Assembly: GCA_964545475.1 (NCBI GenBank)
Contig: CAZJGG010000007.1
Location: forward strand, 1-64,000
Origin: CAZJGG01 sp964545475
Lineage (GTDB): Bacteria > Bacillota > Clostridia > Lachnospirales > JAISER01
Direction of reading: 5' to 3'
DNA length: 64,000 nt
Position 1 is the stretch's first letter, and the number at the start of each line of letters is the position of its first letter. The notes below the pieces were generated by a model. It did not search any database. It was given only the letters and a program-made list of their open reading frames with translations, and was not told where the DNA came from. This document shows, piece after piece, positions 62,801 to 64,000 of this stretch. A program made the translations under genes and the position numbers.

Positions 62801-62944
62801 AAACTTACTAATGGTAACATTATAAGCAATGTTAAAGCAACTAAAGGCTCTCAAATATTTATTAGAAATGCCGCTGTCAAAAAAACAGCCAACACGCAAG
62901 CAAAGCCCCCATCGGCTTGTACACAAGGCTTTTTAATTCCATAA
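59828..62944 (+). CDS. Large secreted internalin-like LRR protein
   Basis: 1038 residues from a GTG at 59828 behind GGGAGG. The signal peptide (MFKKLICAILVTSLVFSTL) resembles that of the SLH protein. Residues about 85-640 hold about 22-25 leucine-rich repeats of 21-22 residues with the SDS22/internalin pattern NNNISDISPLSxL. Next comes a chitobiase/CHB_HEX-like domain (YYTTDGSEPTVFSKQY), then C-terminal modules ending KTKWAKV and SQIFIR, the same type as those ending the protease at 1522. There is no LPXTG or SLH anchor, so anchoring is unknown. It is probably a surface or secreted binding protein under XRE control. Confidence 0.9.
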   Translation: MFKKLICAILVTSLVFSTLLSIYGDEGADKQTLLAEMEKQVEKEKDEALGETYGGIIFLGNDDVLKESTAIFAKKPKFKSITTGSAVQVFNFEDEIVTFPDVNLEMCIREAIGRQNDDDDIYSSELEEIEMLNASNKNISDISGIEELCNLQVLFLENNNITDISPLEFLDLTNLYLSNNNVSNISSLHNMTNMWQLEIDNNNINDISPLSELWDIGYLNLSDNNISNISPLQGLYLYSIKLSNNNISSVNALEDMEELSQLWLSGNQISNISPLSKLTLLSDLRLGDNNISNITPLTGLKNLQQLNLDYNNISDLTPLSGLTKLRYLNLPANNITDVTALNDLKELVGLSLWQNKIYDIQPLAELTKLNDLGIQNNFITDISALRNMTQLKRLWMYNLGVSDISALSNLTELSYIAAYNNKISDLTPLHDLNKLVTLLLKNNQISDISSIVGLPALFELSLNNNQISDVSPIKQQINTSIGYLNLENNKIKDISALTSLKFDDGGLNLYLGNNEITDFTPLAGMRNINVLGINNTNVTDISFIKELTMLSYLYAYNNQISDLSPLKDLTKLNRAYLWSNKVKDLSNLSSLSKMSNLNLADNLIDDISPIQNLSPSQLYLQYNNLDVSDGSSTMGIINKFKNNGCDVKWQPQKGDSGITEKLPNPKASPDPANGKITDSTYIQFSVNSFITPKIYYTTDGSEPTVFSKQYKDSFTIDRDTTFKVKAVQEGFQDSDTVTFKYELEETQEVPATVITLNKGTKQKTIKITLSGEGSTEKTPFGTFEYAVTSDLNDKKQTKWKKPKAVTDNVVANATQTVYIRKKGSTQIISSKKITLDDVTQPLPPKAKVTSTGAISTPSSFGKTLLKFATVYKDAEFRIGLDKTDTWSTYWTDCPPKGQLSIDQTAVTQGHNVYVRFKETNGLPQSAIQTALAFDKILLNPIAPSVNISDITDGKSKGTFNITIDGDDINKPLEYAVVTSGEPVAKTKWAKVKLTNGNIISNVKATKGSQIFIRNAAVKKTANTQAKPPSACTQGFLIP

Positions 62945-63354
62945 ATTTTAAGTATATGCATAAATCTTAAATAAGTTATCTTTTTATATTTATTTACTTT
63001 ACCATGTTGTGTTTCTAGTAGTAGACGTTGTGGGCTTGTGGTAAAGCGGTTTGAACTTAGGAATTTCCGAATAAATGGTGTTGGTAACATTGTGGTAAAC
63101 AGTTTCATCGTTTTCCATAATGTTATCAATGCCATTTTTTCGTTGAAATTCATTAGTGAAAGCTGTTTTTCCACAAATCCACAGCGTGATTATTATAATA
63201 ATACATATCTTAAAGGATTTATCATTGTTATGCCTTTGTTCAATGGCAAAAAAAATTATGTAAAAAAGGTATTCTCAAAGAACATTCTGAACTGTATAAT
63301 TCTTTATGTAGCAAATAAGTCATGCTAAAAAAATATAGGAGAGGATATGAGTAA
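62945..63354. other. Intergenic stretch after the LRR gene
   Basis: No intact gene is visible. A possible broken small exported protein lies at 62999-63225 on the minus strand. The rest is AT-rich with no repeat family found here. Confidence 0.45.
62999..63225 (-). pseudogene. Possible frameshifted small exported protein
   Basis: An ATG at 63225 with AAAGG upstream is one base out of frame with an otherwise open stretch. If one base is restored near the start, a 75-residue protein results, with a signal-like KICIIIIITLWICG and a Thr-rich end TTSTTRNTTW. No family is recognised. It could equally be chance. Confidence 0.25.
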
Positions 63355-64000
63355 ATGGGCGAAATAAAAAAAGAAGAAATAAAAGACTCACTATTTAAAG
63401 AAAAAATAAAAATGATTCGTGAAAAAGGAGACATAAGCATTAGTTTCCAGGAGTTTAAGGAAAATGGCTTCCATATAAATGAAAATGAGAAAACCGTGTT
63501 TAGAATGTATAAATTTATGATGAATAGAATTAATACATGTAAAAAGCCTTTAACCCAAGAATATTTTGCACATAAGACTGGATGTAAAAAACCAACTATA
63601 AGCGGTATTGAAAACGGTAAATCAGTGCCCAGTAGTAAATTAATTAATAAGGTCTGCGATGAGTTTTTTATTTGCAAAGATTGGTTATTATATAGTAGCG
63701 ATATTTCACATGTAGTATATTCTATAGAACCGATGCTTAAAATGTATGCATACAATATTTTAAATAAAGGAACGTATGAGGAACATTTTAATAATTTAAT
63801 ATGTCTTGCAAATGCTATGCTAGATATTGTAAGAAAAGACTGGGGATTAAATTTAGTTGGATTTGATATGAATGAAAAATATGAAAAACTTGTTAAAAAA
63901 AAATATGAATATATTAAACAATTACGCAATAAAATGCTATTCGAAGGGATTTCCTCTATATCTTTTAATGAGGATAAATTTCCTGAAAGTATAGAAGAGC
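63355..64000 (+). CDS. XRE-type regulator, incomplete at window end
   Basis: An open frame from an ATG at about 63355 (AGGAGAGG upstream) runs to the window edge, at least 215 codons without a stop. It begins MGEIKKEEIKDSLFKEKIK. A helix-turn-helix is visible at about residues 65-105: LTQEYFAHKTGCKKPTIS then GIENGKSVPSSKLINK. The remaining helical part has a WLLYSSDISHVVYSIEP segment. It lies 410 bp downstream of the LRR gene. Many AT-rich codons suggest a different origin from the housekeeping genes. The C-terminus is outside the window. Confidence 0.65.
   Translation, partial: MGEIKKEEIKDSLFKEKIKMIREKGDISISFQEFKENGFHINENEKTVFRMYKFMMNRINTCKKPLTQEYFAHKTGCKKPTISGIENGKSVPSSKLINKVCDEFFICKDWLLYSSDISHVVYSIEPMLKMYAYNILNKGTYEEHFNNLICLANAMLDIVRKDWGLNLVGFDMNEKYEKLVKKKYEYIKQLRNKMLFEGISSISFNEDKFPESIEE

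Noticed and set aside
63240..63929. A 229-codon minus-strand frame at the window end
   Set aside because: It has low-complexity Phe/Ile/Ser composition and is antisense to an XRE-type frame with a recognisable helix-turn-helix and a start signal.

Overview
The window reads as low-GC chromosomal DNA from an anaerobic, amino-acid-fermenting member of the Firmicutes, class Clostridia. The evidence is the gene content: an oxygen-independent arginine/ornithine fermentation operon, clostridial ribosome-binding sites with frequent TTG and GTG starts, an S-layer-homology protein, chemotaxis genes, and a metG-tatD-yabE order shared with other Firmicutes. I cannot name the species.

Layout. 1-8.4 kb: a DUF4037-like nucleotidyltransferase, a giant secreted M6-type metalloprotease with repeated Ig-like modules, and a small operon with a TlpA-like thioredoxin lipoprotein, a DUF4321 membrane protein and a lipoprotein. 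8.5-19.6 kb: the metabolic centrepiece, ten collinear genes arcA-arcC-argF-ord-ortA-ortB-oraS-oraE-mutL-like-orr. They take arginine through citrulline, L-ornithine, D-ornithine and 2,4-diaminopentanoate to acetyl-CoA and D-alanine, making ATP at the carbamate kinase step. 19.7-22.2 kb: a small charged protein and a GH13 glucosidase. 22.2-31 kb (minus strand): chemoreceptor, SLH/fibronectin-like surface protein, cheW, cheA, cheR. 31-39 kb: tmcAL, a three-domain aminopeptidase P, a zinc-ribbon protein, apbE, an aldose epimerase, tRNA-Trp and an M29 aminopeptidase, separated by repeat elements. 39.3-41.5 kb: a DtxR-like regulator, a Cys-rich protein with NNWGGGW repeats, and a membrane protein/PadR pair behind a clear operator. 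41.5-50.5 kb (minus): uvrB-uvrA with a LexA-like box, and malQ-metA-xanthine permease. 50.5-56.4 kb: metG-tatD-yabE-like, then a DD-carboxypeptidase, a polysaccharide deacetylase and a YbaK-type editing protein. 56.4-58.9 kb: decayed insertion sequences. 58.9-64 kb: tRNA-Leu, tRNA-Ser, an XRE regulator, a large internalin-like LRR protein and a second, incomplete XRE-type regulator.

The most unusual layer is not a gene. At least five families of short non-coding elements with terminal inverted repeats (called A to E here) sit between genes, several flanked by TA dinucleotides as expected for target-site duplications. They are nested: A in C, C in E, and C in a dead IS transposase, where removing it restores the frame. 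Two element ends supply the stop codon of the neighbouring gene. A sixth, shorter motif recurs at six places.

Regulatory sites that can be read directly include a PadR-type dyad inside a promoter, a LexA-like box ahead of uvrBA, a WalR-type box ahead of the yabE-like gene, and repeated half-sites between the XRE and LRR genes. All functional calls come from motif and family recognition by eye; no database search was run.
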